This document shows, piece by piece, positions 10,240-20,480 of a DNA stretch of 46,206 nt (its first letter is position 1; every line of letters begins with the position of its first letter). The notes under the pieces were generated by a model. That model saw nothing but the letters and a program-made list of their open reading frames with translations. It did no database searches and was not told the origin of the DNA. The translations under genes were made by a program, and so were the position numbers. The stretch covers positions 592,192 to 638,397 of the forward strand of contig BFEA01000649.1 in the NCBI GenBank assembly GCA_003427395.1, written 5' to 3'. The stretch comes from Chara braunii. Lineage: Eukaryota > Streptophyta > Charophyceae > Charales > Characeae.

Positions 10240-10506
10240 CTAGGGTACCGGAGTGGCTCGGGTCCACTGAATCGGTCGGCAAAAAAAAAAAAAAAAAAAG
10301 TAAAATAAAAATTATTATTATCTTAAGAAACAATTGGTAAAAAATTTCGATGTGAACTTGGGGCAAAGTTGTTTAGTTTATTCTTCTGCATAACATAGTT
10401 AATTTTCCGGATTGTTTTTTTTCTTGGTTGGGACTTTCTCTAGTCCTTGCACGACAGGGTCATCTGGGAAAATAGGGTGACCCTTCTGGCCGGGTTGGTA
10501 GATTAG
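10240..10506 (+). mobile_element. Complete MITE copy (CTAGG-TIR family)
   Basis: A 267-bp copy starting CTAGGGTACCGGAGTGGC and ending GGGTTGGTAGATTAG. The exact 8-bp duplication TTCAAAAG flanks it (10232-10239 and 10507-10514). The termini are more diverged than in the other complete copies, so it is probably older, yet the duplication is intact. No ORF. Confidence 0.92.
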
Positions 10507-13155
10507 TTCAAAAGTAATTTCTATTATTCAATAATTTAATTTTACGTGCACTCTGGGTGAGGGTTTTTTGTTATGTTCAAACCCACGTATAAAGTTTATT
10601 TAAAATAATTAATATTTTTTTAATTGCATGATTTATTTTATTATGATGTATCGATGGTTGTTTCTTTTAAATTTATAAGTTACCTTGTAATATTTCAAAT
10701 GTTGAGTTACCATTCAGCTTGCTTGGGTTATCTTAGATCGATGAAGTTGGTGTGGCCAAGCCAGGTCCGTGTAAGGTCCGACTCAAGTTCTAGGGCAATC
10801 CCATATCATAAACAAAAAAAACTTACTAAACTATGTTATGCAGTATTTTCCTTCAAACAACATTTAGCTGAGGGTCATCAAAACATCGTTATGGTAAGTA
10901 AAAAATATATATTTGTAGATGCATACATATGCATGGTATTCGGCGTTTGAACGATCCAACGCAACCGCCTGAATGTTCCGGTTCCCTGTAGACGTGGCTA
11001 AGCGATAATTAAAAGAATAAATAAATAATTTTACTTATATAAATAATATGTATGTTCTCCAAGAAATTAAAACGGAACAACATTTGTACCAACGCTACAT
11101 TTAAGTTCTTAAGTAAATTATAAATAAAAACAAAATATCAAAAAAAAAAAATATATTTAAAATATGTGTGGGTGTGGGCGCATTTTAAACACTGTCATTC
11201 TTGGTGAGTTTTTTTTTTTTTTTTTTGCTTCTTCAAATACCCTTACAATTTATGAATATGTATCTCACATGAGTTTAAACTCGTAAAAATAAATTAAAAA
11301 ATAATAAAATTGTTGAGGTTTCAAAATAAAGTGATAACACAAAGTGAAAAGGGAAAGAAAAAAATAAAACACTAAGTGGGCGAGCCGTTGTCGGGCGGCC
11401 ACAAGTAGTCGGTCACTCGAAATAAAAAACAATTGAACCTTTGACTGAAAGCCTTATTAAAATTCTTTGGGGATTCATCTGACCACTTTTTTTTCCGTCT
11501 GTATCCATGCCTCGTGTTACCATTTCTTTGGAAAACGTTTCGACAAACTATCAAGATACCAGGATTAATACGTGAGGTGTTACCTTAAAGCCACTTTGTG
11601 ACTATAGGTCCGGGGATACCGTTGTCTATCAATCCCTCGTACTCCTTGGCGCGCTATTTGGTTAAAGAGAGTCGGCTGCTTCCCTCAGAGTTGCGCCTCC
11701 TATCGAAGTCCGTTGTCGAGTGGCCACAGATCGGTCGGTCATCCGACATATAAGAGATTTGCCTCTCAACGCAACACCCATTTAAGATTCCTCGGGTATT
11801 TCGAGAGGGGCTGTAAGTAAAAATTAGGGGTCCTCATATGCACCAAAAAATCCCCTACATCGATCACAAAAACTAACCTTTGAATTTAATAAAATGAATC
11901 GTCGCATCTGTCGCGCTTGACACTTTCTTTTTTTGCCTGTTCTCAGGGTGTTTCCAAATTGGCCGATTGCGGAATGAGGGTATGGTAGTAAGCCTTGGTG
12001 ATTGACGGGGAAATGAACACTCAATTTTCATTAATTCTCATAACAAAATTAAAAATGAGAAAAATAATAAAAAATAATAAAAGGAAAGCAAACAAATGAT
12101 TATTTATGATTTATTTAATTTTTATCTGAATTTATCTTTGATGAATTTTAGCCAGAAATGATTTATTTACCCTCGACTCATTGATTCATACGGATTTTTG
12201 GTTTTTATGATTCCTCGCAGCATTTACCCTCGGCCCATTGATACATTCGGTGTGTGCGGTCCGTATCCTGCTGAAATTCCAGTGGGTGTCGTGCGTGAAC
12301 TTGAGTCGGTGCTTCATTTTTATGAGGCTGACTTTGGTTGTACCTGCGGCGTGGTCAAGACTAAGACAGATACCGGAATGACTTTTTAGTTATGATCCTG
12401 TCGTTTAGGTAAGATCACCCAAGTACAGTATTGCAGTCCAGTTCAAGATGATTGCGGCACATGGTACTGGTTGCATCGGTTCGGTTACTGGTTCGACACG
12501 GGTATGGCAATGGTAAATGACACTACAATTTAACGACGCAAGGCTGGTACGGGTACTCATTTGAGCATTTACACGGAATTAGAAAGGAATATTGCAGTCC
12601 GATCTTGTCATTTTACTACGCTCATTTGGTTTGGTACTGGTAAGGCACGCTTGCTGCTCGACATGACATTTTGCATTTGTCCGGTACGATTGTGGGTTTG
12701 ACACAACCATGACACTGGGGCAGGGTAAATTTTAAAATAAATACTTTTAAATGAATTAAAAATTATTTTGGTGATTATTTGACATTCCGCTTTTGATTCC
12801 TCATTGGTAGCTTTTGTTTTAGGGATATATCCCGAACCCGATGGCAATAGGAGGAGGGTAAATGCTGCCAAAATTTTCAAAAATTCATGATAATTATTCA
12901 AAGGTCTCATAAACCTTTTGACTTTGTTAAACCTCAGTTAATCTCTGCTTTAGAGAATAAAGAATCATAGAAAAAAAATATATCTTAATAAAATTTATTT
13001 TTAATCAATTTATGTTAGAATAATTTAGAAAAAATCAAAACCAGAGCTCAAACAACCTATAGAGTACTTTAGCCTTGCTGTACAAATTATTTTATTGAAT
13101 TAAAGAGTTGTAAAAAAAAAAAAAAAAGTTTAACTTACTTAAATTTATTTTTAAT
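10507..13155. other. Gene-free DNA with scattered repeat motifs
   Basis: No reliable gene. At 11365-11830 and 12180-12560 the composition is more balanced, suggesting old element bodies, but every frame is short. A motif block at 12821-12880 recurs at 14041-14100 and is listed separately. Confidence 0.5.
12821..12880. repeat. Dispersed motif block, copy 1
   Basis: AGGGATATATCCCGAACCCGAT... GGAGGAGGGTAAATGCTGCCAAAATTTT matches 14041-14100 (...AGTCCCGAACCCGATCCC... GGGAGGGTAGATGCTGCCAATTTTTT). The TGCTGCC-AAATTTT core also recurs in the 40020-40600 array. It may be a conserved LTR segment. Confidence 0.6.
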
Positions 13156-13440
13156 CTAGGCTACCAGAGTGGCCCGGGGTCACTTGCCCGGCCGGGCAAA
13201 AAAAAATTAAAATAATAAAAATAAAATAAATATTTTTAAATTTTATTTTTTATTCTAAATTTGGTGAAGAATTTCAATGTGACCTTGAGGCAAAAGTTGT
13301 TCAGTTTATTTTTCTGCATAACATAGTTTTTTTTTGGATTTTTTGAATTGTTTTTTGTTTTTTTTGTTTTTGCTGGGGCCTTCCTTGGTCCTTGCACGGG
13401 CTGGCTACCGGGGACCTGGGCGGCCCGGCTGGTAGCCTAG
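13156..13440 (+). mobile_element. Complete MITE copy (CTAGG-TIR family), reference copy
   Basis: A 285-bp copy with the cleanest termini, CTAGGCTACCAGAGTGGCCC and CGGCCCGGCTGGTAGCCTAG. It is flanked by the exact 8-bp duplication TTTTTAAT (13148-13155 and 13441-13448). The interior shows all family landmarks. With well preserved ends this copy is probably among the youngest here. Confidence 0.94.
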
Positions 13441-14382
13441 TTTTTAATCAATTAAATTCTTTTTTTTTTTTTTAAATCAAAACAAAGACTTAAAAAGGAG
13501 ATATATTTTTTTAAACCACCAGTACCTTTGACGGTTCGAAAATACTCGGCCTCCGACCTTTAAGGAGGCCGAAATGAAACAACGACCGCCGATCAGATTT
13601 ATCAACGGGAGACTCGACCTCCTGAAAGTTCGGGTGCTGGCTACAACTTGTCGAAAATAGGCTCGGAGGTACTGGGGGGACCCACTAAATTTATCACTCA
13701 AAAGGCTCAGAAGGGATATAAGGGAATTAATCTACCTTTAATTTGATTTTAACCAATTAAATTCATATTAATTCTTTAAAAATCGAAGTAAAGAAGTAAA
13801 AATCAAATAAAAAAAGGATCGGAGCTTTAAATTTATTTTCTTATTGAGTGAGTAGTTTTACCCCTTAAGGACACCGGCGTTAAAGAGGATTCCCGATTTA
13901 CCTCGAATAAAGCACGTCTCTTCTATTCGAGGTTCCTTGAATAGAAGTTATGGAGGCCGTTTTGAGCCGAGTCTTCCACTCCGACGCGTATCTGGAATGA
14001 TTATGGATCTATTTAGCCATTAGGATTGATGGTATATTATCCAGGGCTTAGTCCCGAACCCGATCCCAACGGGGGGAGGGTAGATGCTGCCAATTTTTTC
14101 TGAGTATTTAATTTTTTTTTACCTGTTTTTTATGCCCTTCTTATTCTTTTCCACCGTTCAGACCAAGAGAGGGTTAACTCGAGTGGATGTGGCCCCCAAC
14201 AACGGTAGAGGAGTTTCCCATTACGATGGAATAGTGGTCGTGTGGACCCCCCGAACTAGTAAAAGGGAAACTGGTTGAGCTCACTCTTCCCTCCTGTCTC
14301 GTCCGTGAAAACGATAACTGTTGGAGATGACGATCGATACTCCTGTGGTCAGGGGTCTGTCCGTGGATGTTTCGGTAGCTCA
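13441..14382. other. Gene-free DNA, second motif block
   Basis: No supported gene. A copy of the 12821-12880 motif block lies at 14041-14100. A 17-bp inverted pair (TATTCGAGGTTCC and related) is seen near 13910-13945. The DNA leads into the broken coding region that follows. Confidence 0.5.
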
Positions 14383-15537
14383 ATGGGATGAGGGATAATA
14401 AGGGTAGGAACATTATGGGAACTTGCTGGTGCAAAGTGAGGGTCTTCCTATACCTAAGTGTAGAAACCGCAAAGAAAGCGGCATTATCCCTTGTTACGTG
14501 GAAGTCGTACACGGTCATTGATTGACCCGAGCGATACCTCCGAGAGGAGATAGATTCGTTTTGGGGCGAGGAGGAGGAGGACGTGCGAAGGTGGCCTAGC
14601 AGGTATCCTGTTAGAGAAGTCTCGGGTGAGCTCCGGATTGTCGGACTAGGATTCTTCCGTTACGTGAGCAGACGACTGAGGAGCACTATTTCCACGTTCG
14701 TAGTAGACGAGTTGTTCGGAGGAGTGGGGGCTTGGTTGACTCCTACCTGATGCTGCAGTAGCTTAGTTGCTTCTCTCGTAGCGACCTTGACACGAACTAT
14801 ATCTACTATTCTCTTATGACGGGAGACCTGCATTGGGGCGACGAGAGACTCCAGTTTATAGAGTTGGTATGGTCTATAGCTTCTACCTCGTATTGGGATT
14901 GGTCGAGAACGGCATCATCAGAGTGGAGCTCAAGGTCTGGCCGGAGTAGATTGCTTCAGTGGGCCGAATCTTTGCGGACGGCTGGGACGCCTGGTGAAGT
15001 GAAGCTGTTATATCCCCGCATCTAATTGCGAGGTACTACGAGAGCAAAGGGGCACCGGGGTACGCCCTAGAGCCGGAGGTAGACAACGGTGACGTTGACG
15101 ACGAGGAGGCGTGAAAACCCAACTGGGTGGATACCGATGAGGAGGATTCTGAGTCGGAGGATGAGGTAGAAGAGGTTGAGGAGGCGGACGACGCTGCTGC
15201 TGGGTCGATCCATTTTCCGAGGCTAGTGGTCAGGTTCATAGCGGGGGCGTGCGGATGTGACAGAGCGGTTAGAGGCAGGCCATATGGAGAGATGCTACCG
15301 GATCTAGATGGGTAGACATACCGTCTTCCTTAGATGGGTATGTTGGAGTTGTAGGTTGTCCGAGGAGCGAGGACAAACTAGAGAGGAGATCGATGAAGTG
15401 ATACAAAACCTGAACGAGAGGACGAGGAAGGAGATCATGTTGTACGAACTCGTTAAGTAAGAGTATGTTCAGAAAGACGACATAAAACATGAACAGCTGT
15501 ACGTCCTCACATACCACATCATCGATTTAGATTAGTA
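14383..15537 (+). pseudogene. Degenerate coding region of unknown function
   Basis: Several plus-strand segments read as protein once isolated stops are passed. From about 14386 a frame runs through VFLYLSVETAKKAALSLVTW to a TGA near 14522, continues in the same frame with REEIDSFWGEEEED and LGFFRYVSRRL, and stops near 14749. Further on, RYYESKGAPGYALEPEV, then a TGA, then DTDEEDSESEDEVEEVEEAD (15130-15190) form an acidic, low-complexity segment. The last piece has EEIDEVIQNLNERTRKEI, a TAA, then EYVQKDDIKHEQLYVLTYH. Composition and the C-to-T-type stops suggest a decayed gene, perhaps from another retroelement. I do not recognise a family, and the frames are joined only by inference. Confidence 0.4.
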
Positions 15538-15685
15538 CGACGTTGTCGCGCCCCCACTGCTTCAAGGGTCCGGTGAGATGTCCTTCCCCGAACCGAGCTC
15601 AGTGGGTTGGAGGACTGAAAGACTGTCACGCAGGATTTTTGATAGGTATAAAAATAAAGGTGTATTCACAGGCAGTCACATTTAG

Positions 15686-15880
15686 TCATACAGCCGAGTA
15701 GTCAGGGTTATCCCTCCTACCAGCGGCGACACGCCTTAGAGTGAGGCGTTCGGGTTTATCGCCTGCATCTGACCCCGTATAAAGGATATACCCAAGGTCA
15801 CCGGAGTCTCTATCATTCAGGAGTCCTTCAGGCTGCCTTGAGTGTAACCTGTATAAAATAAGGAGGAAAATAACAAACAT
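15686..15880 (-). CDS. Small ORF conserved in both LTR copies
   Basis: A 64-codon frame starting ATG with a hydrophobic N-terminus (FVIFLLILY), then a polar tail. The equivalent frame at 33831-34025 in the right LTR is also open and differs at only a few residues. This would be expected from recent LTR duplication alone, and the frame is short, so translation is doubtful. In element orientation it lies downstream of the two longer LTR ORFs, near the U5 end. Confidence 0.2.
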   Translation of the reverse strand: MFVIFLLILYRLHSRQPEGLLNDRDSGDLGYILYTGSDAGDKPERLTLRRVAAGRRDNPDYSAV

Positions 15881-16064
15881 GCATCATAGAGCAATTGACA
15901 CTGACAAAATGAGAAGACCAGAAACCAGACTCTTCAAGAGTATGACCAGAGATACAAGACTGAAGAGTAGTACACAGAGTATGCTGGGAACAGCCATTGG
16001 AGGGCTGCAGTCAATAATAAATAATAATGTTGTAATACATCATAGTGACTGAAAAGAGAGAACC

Positions 16065-16538
16065 TCAATCAATGATAATAAGCGGTACCACCTCGTTAGT
16101 GAGTGCTGCCGTCTGGCACTCCATATCCATCGCCTCGTCATTGAGAACCCGCGTGGCTATAGACTCTGGAACCACATAGCTGATATCGAGAGGCGCTGCT
16201 GGATCAATCTTGCAGATATAGGCCATGCATCTCGCCATCTCCTCGTCTACGACGCTCCTGAGATAAAGCTTCTCCACAACAGTGATGTTGCCTGTAGCTC
16301 CGATCAATATCTCAATCCGTCCTCTCCCACCAGAGTAGATGTAGGATACCTCGAGGAAACGATCTCCGTAAAGAGGCTTCTGAAAAGCCTGCATAGCAAA
16401 GTCCGTCCCAACCAAATGACTGTAGCCATCTCTGAGATATGGAACCGGACCCTCCCCTCTCGGGGGACCAATAACTGTCTCGGACCTAGGGTCGTCTGAT
16501 GTGTAGGAGTCAATTACCCTCAAGTAGATACGGTGCAA
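16065..16538 (-). CDS. LTR-encoded ORF, 157 residues (left copy)
   Basis: An open frame of unknown function inside the 3' LTR of element 1, on the same strand as gag-pol. Recognisable pieces are RVIDSYTSDDPRSETVIG, AFQKPLYGDRFLEVSYIYSG and IDPAAPLDISYVVPESIA. It opens after a TGA with a TTG; the first ATG is internal (about residue 49), so it is either part of a spliced or frameshifted product or starts late. The right LTR carries the same frame (34298-34771), also unbroken, with about 34 base differences and 23 residue changes. The segment ETVIG..RG and the PLYG..F..........GR..I pattern resemble the accessory ORFs between PBS and gag (30845-32233). It was possibly acquired from them or the reverse. 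No known domain recognised. Confidence 0.5.
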   Translation of the reverse strand: MHRIYLRVIDSYTSDDPRSETVIGPPRGEGPVPYLRDGYSHLVGTDFAMQAFQKPLYGDRFLEVSYIYSGGRGRIEILIGATGNITVVEKLYLRSVVDEEMARCMAYICKIDPAAPLDISYVVPESIATRVLNDEAMDMECQTAALTNEVVPLIIID

Positions 16539-16619
16539 GAAGATGTGCGATTCTCCTCAATGTCGCTCTCCTCCGTCGCCGCTCACCGGTCACCAACACT
16601 CCTGTCGCTGTCCACACAC

Positions 16620-17183
16620 TCAGCCTCTGTGAGTGTCCCAGTCGAAATAGTCACCAAGATCAACGTCACTCACAGAGCAGGGCTCCAAGTCTGACTCATC
16701 TGTCTCTGATCTCTGTATGCATGTGGTGATTGGGACCTCGGATCTGGCTATCTCTCTCCGGATCCGGTCGTCCTTCCACCTCTTCCCCTTGCTGCGGAAC
16801 TTACTGAGGGGCTTGGGGTTGCATCCGTCAAAATCAAAGAGCACACCCCCAGGTGTTGAAGGTACGCGAGGGAACACCACGTGTAGCCAGTTGTCCCTCC
16901 AATAGCTCTCCCTGCGAAATATATAATCCGCAATCCTGCCGTATGTGGTGCCATTCACTCCCGTCTCTGCCCCCTTCACCGAGTAGGTGATCACGAGCGT
17001 GTGTCTCGAGGTCGAGGACTCATTAGCCCTGATAGTGAAACTCTGATGTCCCACATGCCTGTAGCAGAACCTCTCAATCAATCTACCCCACGTAGGGGCA
17101 GTCTCACGACGACGGGCCAGCTTGGATAGAAGGTGCACTCTCACTAATGCAAATACTCCCTCCAAGAGCTGGCCAGATAGCAA
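16620..17183 (-). CDS. LTR-encoded ORF, 187 residues (left copy)
   Basis: An open frame of unknown function upstream (in element orientation) of the 157-residue frame, separated by about 80 bases. Pieces include GRLIERFCYRHVGHQSFTIR, SRHTLVITYSVKGAETG, FRRESYWRDNWLHVVFPRVP and an acidic C-terminus (SDVDLGDYFDWDT). There is no ATG in this copy; the frame opens at TTG. A CCAG just inside the opening, AG also conserved in the right copy, could be a splice acceptor. The right-LTR copy (34853-35416) is open throughout and differs at about 21 residues. SFTIR...TLVITYSVKG weakly matches SFCFEV...ATVIGTVRG of the remnant at 31898-32233. Function unknown. Confidence 0.5.
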   Translation of the reverse strand: MLSGQLLEGVFALVRVHLLSKLARRRETAPTWGRLIERFCYRHVGHQSFTIRANESSTSRHTLVITYSVKGAETGVNGTTYGRIADYIFRRESYWRDNWLHVVFPRVPSTPGGVLFDFDGCNPKPLSKFRSKGKRWKDDRIRREIARSEVPITTCIQRSETDESDLEPCSVSDVDLGDYFDWDTHRG

Positions 17184-17239
17184 TCAGCAACTCAATGTGG
17201 AGGTCGGTCTGAATGGTCTGACTAAACTGCAACTCGATA

Positions 17240-17460
17240 TTGGGCCCGCTTGAATGGGCCCGGCTGGACAACAACTCAATATAAAGCCCGCCTGACTGGG
17301 CCCGACTGAACAGCAGCTATCTCATAAGAAAGGGCCCGCCTGAAGGGGCCTGGCTGAAAACTGCAACAATCTCGAGAGGTGGGCCCGCCTGAAGGGGCCC
17401 GACTGAACAGCAATAATCTCAAGTAGGCCCGCCTGAAGGTCCCGGTTGAACAGCAACTGA
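17240..17460. repeat. LTR tandem array, ~50-bp units (GCCCGCCTGAAGGGGCCC)
   Basis: About five imperfect units containing GGCCCGCCTGAAGGGGCC and CTGAACAGCAA. The same array is present in the right LTR (35430-35650), so it predates the insertion of element 1. Confidence 0.85.
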
Positions 17461-17689
17461 TCAGTAGAACATCTCATGCACAGGGATCAGTCACAAGTGC
17501 TGAATGTACTTGGGCTAGACTGACCCAGGTTGTCTGTGAAGGGACTGAACTGCCAATGCTCCCCGTGCGAGGAAAAATATCATGCGCATGAGGTGTTGCT
17601 GATCAACAAAGAATTAAATCAACGGGTGCGTGATGGCAAATCATCCCAGCTAACAATCCTATTACTCGGGCGTATGTGGACTCGCACTC

Positions 17690-18115
17690 AAACGACAATA
17701 TCCAGCATGGGCGCACGCATATCCAGTGCAAGTGCACATGGGCGCGCACTCAAATAACGAAACTCAGCCTGGGCGCACACGGACACGCACTCTAATAGCA
17801 ATATCCTGCCTGGGCGCACACGGGCGCACACTCTAACTGCAATACCAAGCTCGGGTGCGCATGGGCGCACACTCTAACTGCAATGCCAAGCTTGGGCGCG
17901 CATGGGCGCGCCCTCTAATTGCAATGCCAAGCTTGGCCGCGCATGGGTGCGCATGGGCGCGCACTCTAAGTGCAATGCCAAGCTTGGGCGCACACTCTAA
18001 CTACAATGCCACGCTTGGGCGCGCATGGGCGCGCACTCTAACTGCAATGCCAAGCTTGGGTGCGTATGGGCGCGCACTCTAACTGCAATGCCAAGCTTGG
18101 GCGTGCATTTAAAAG
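17690..18115. repeat. LTR tandem array, ~50-bp units (GGGCGCGCACTCTAACTGCA)
   Basis: About eight to nine imperfect units with GGGCGCGCACTCTAACTGCA and ATGCCAAGCTTGGGCG. The right LTR breaks off inside this array at 35980, where a second element begins. Confidence 0.88.
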
Positions 18116-18295
18116 TAATATCTCAATCTGATGGTCAAGATCAATCTTTGTTTGGTATCAATATACTACTGCTTGCTGCGCGCAAAACTTGGCCTTCTCT
18201 TAGGGCCAGATCATCAAATGAGAGCTGGTCAACAAAGTATGTGCAGACCAAATACTCAGTTGAAATGGACACCAGCACTCCTGGTTCGAAATCGG

Positions 18296-19060
18296 TCATG
18301 TATGACTCTCAGTCGCGTTGCGCAACAGCGCATAGTTGCGAACAACAGAAAAATACTCCTTAGTCATGGTGCGCAACAGCGCACAATTGCGAATAGCAAA
18401 ATGGTTCTCAGTCATGGTGCGCAACAGCGCACAGTTGCGAATAACAAAATGTTTCTCAGTCACGGTGCGCAACAGTGCACAGTTGAGAATAGCACAATGT
18501 TCTGAAATGACCCTCAAGTGTAGTGCGCATACTGCGCACAGTTGCAAAAAGTCAGATTTAGCCCTTAAGTGCGGCGTGCAGGCTGCGCACAGTTGCAAAC
18601 TCGGATGACCCTCAAACATGGCCCTCAAGCATTGTGCGAACAGCGCACAGCATGGTGCGAACGGCGCACTATTCAGACATGGCCCTCAGATATGGCCCTC
18701 AAGCATGGTGCGAACAGCGCACATCATGGTGCGAACGGCGCACTGTTCAGATATGGCCCTCAAGCATGGTGCGAAGAACACACAGCATGGTGCGAATGAC
18801 GCACTGTTCAAATATGGCCCCCAGGCAAGTGCTCACACGTCGTACAGTTCTGAATAACACAATACTCGGCGCATAGTTGAATAGCACAATATTCCAAAAT
18901 GACCCTTGAGTACGGTGCGCTCTCTGAGCAGTTGCGGAATGCTCAGATATGGTCCTCATGAGCAGTGTGCACTCTGCGCGGTTTCGAAATGCTCAGATAT
19001 GGTCCTCGCGCGTGGTGCGCACTCTGCGCAGTTGCGAAACGCTCAATGTGACTGCAGTTA
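18296..19060. repeat. LTR tandem arrays built on TGCGCA words
   Basis: Two related arrays lie back to back: 18296-18600 with CATGGTGCGCAACAGCGCAC units of about 53 bp, and 18600-18840 with ATGGTGCGAACAGCGCAC / ATGGCCCTCAAGC units, then looser copies to 19060. Each unit holds the palindrome-like GTGCG...CGCAC. The ORFs across them are products of the repeat period, not genes. Confidence 0.85.
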
Positions 19061-19069
19061 GTCTGGCAT

Positions 19070-19640
19070 GACTGCGCAAACAAAATCTGAATCGTCTTGA
19101 TATTTGGTATGGCTGCACAGGTGGTCTCAGAATCAGTTTGGAACTCGGTGCGACTGTGCTAGCAATCTCTAAATCGACTTGTTACTCAGTGTGACTACGT
19201 TGGCAGTCTCAAAATCGGCTTGATACTCGGTATGACTGCGCTAGCAGTCTCAAAATCGGCTTGTTACTCAGTGGGACTGCGCTGGCAGTCTCAAAATCGA
19301 CTTGTTGCTCAGTGTGACTGCACTAGCAGTCTCAAAATTGGCTTGTTACTTAGAGGGACTGCACTGGCAGTCTTGAATCGACTTATTACTTAGCGTGCCT
19401 GCGCTGGCAGTCTCCAAATCGGCTCGGTACTTAATGCGACTGCGCTGGCAGTCTCGAAATTGGCTCGGTACTCAATNCGACTGCGCTGACAGTCTCAAAA
19501 TCGGCTCGGTACTCAGTACGACTGCGNTGGCAGTCTCAAAATCGGCCCGGTACTCAATGCGACTGCGCTGACATTCTCAAAATCGGCTCGGTACTTAATG
19601 AGATTGCGTGATTACTCATCAAAATCGACTTGGTACCCAG
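19070..19640. repeat. LTR tandem array, ~52-bp units (GACTGCGCTGGCAGTCTC)
   Basis: About eleven imperfect units containing GACTGCGCTGGCAGTCTCAA and ATCGGCTTGGTACTCAG. Each unit carries a short inverted repeat, GACTGC-GCTGGCAGTC. Two ambiguous bases lie within (19477 and 19527). Confidence 0.88.
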
Positions 19641-19776
19641 TAAAGCTGCGAGGGTATAGCCTTAACTTGGAGTCATTAAAACCGAGTTTTGCTGCCTTGT
19701 TGTGCAGTGTCGCACTTAAGTTCAAGCGCGCACAATCGCATCATACTCACAACGGAAAAGCAATATATTCAGTTTG

Positions 19777-20040
19777 AGTGNTCCNCAACCANTCATCATA
19801 CTCTNTTCGAGTGCCTATTGGCACGGTCGATTATTCATGTTCAAATGCTCAGTGGAGCGACGCTGATCATGTAACCAAGGTACAACATTCTNGTTCNGAA
19901 GCAANACNGTGNGNTGCGCACAGTCCAGGATCAGCCTATAGNTACNGTGCTCGTGNGTATACGGTACTGAGTCAACCCTCAATTACAGCATGTGAGCGCA
20001 CAGTTCATGNCCAATTAACAGCTCAAGNATNNTGCGNACA
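19777..20040. other. Patch of scattered ambiguous bases
   Basis: About 20 single N calls lie in 264 bases (for example 19781, 19785, 19792, 19892, 20031-20032). The underlying text still carries TGCGCACAGT words, so it is probably repeat sequence where reads from different copies disagreed. Treat base-level statements here with caution. Confidence 0.9.
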
Positions 20041-20079
20041 GATCAGATATGACATGTACACAACCCATGGAGACGGTTG

Positions 20080-20156
20080 AAAAAGAAGAGGGAGAGGGAG
20101 AGAGAGAGAAGAGAGAGAAGAGAAGATGAGAAGAGAAGGGATGAGAAAGGGAAAGT
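20080..20156. repeat. Purine-rich (GA)-type tract
   Basis: An imperfect GAGA/GAAGA tract of about 75 bases, followed by a C/T-rich stretch at 20170-20200. Considered and not preferred as the polypurine tract of element 1, because no TG...CA border adjoins it. Confidence 0.8.
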
Positions 20157-20480
20157 GAGGGGCCAGTCCTGCCCCCCCCTTTCCTTATCCCTTCCCCGGC
20201 TTGCCTTCTGCTCGACCCTCTTGCCTCCTTCTCCGTGCTCCTCTCATGCTCCTGCTGGCAAGTCGCTGTTCTTTGGCTCGTGCCTTCTCGCTCCTTGCCG
20301 TTCCGCCAAGTCTGCAGTGCTCCTACAAGTGAGGATTCTCTCACGCTGCCTGATGTGCCACGTGCGTCTCACACTGATCTGTCCCTCTTGGGTGACGTGG
20401 CCTCTCTTTTATAATGGAGAGGCCAAGTGATCGGGGCTGAGTGCTGCAGTCCTAAGGTCGAGGATGTGGTCAAACTCTAG

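Noticed and set aside
15686-15880. Conserved 64-codon LTR ORF as a real gene
   Set aside because: Listed only at low confidence: conservation between the two LTRs is expected from recent duplication and the frame is short.
18296-18960. Overlapping ORFs of 60-124 codons on both strands
   Set aside because: They translate tandem repeat units (repeated H-G-A-Q-Q-R-T type text); openness follows from the repeat period.
20080-20200. Polypurine tract of element 1
   Set aside because: The purine run is on the plus strand, and the C/T run beside it is not followed by a TG...CA border; the 22617 site fits better.
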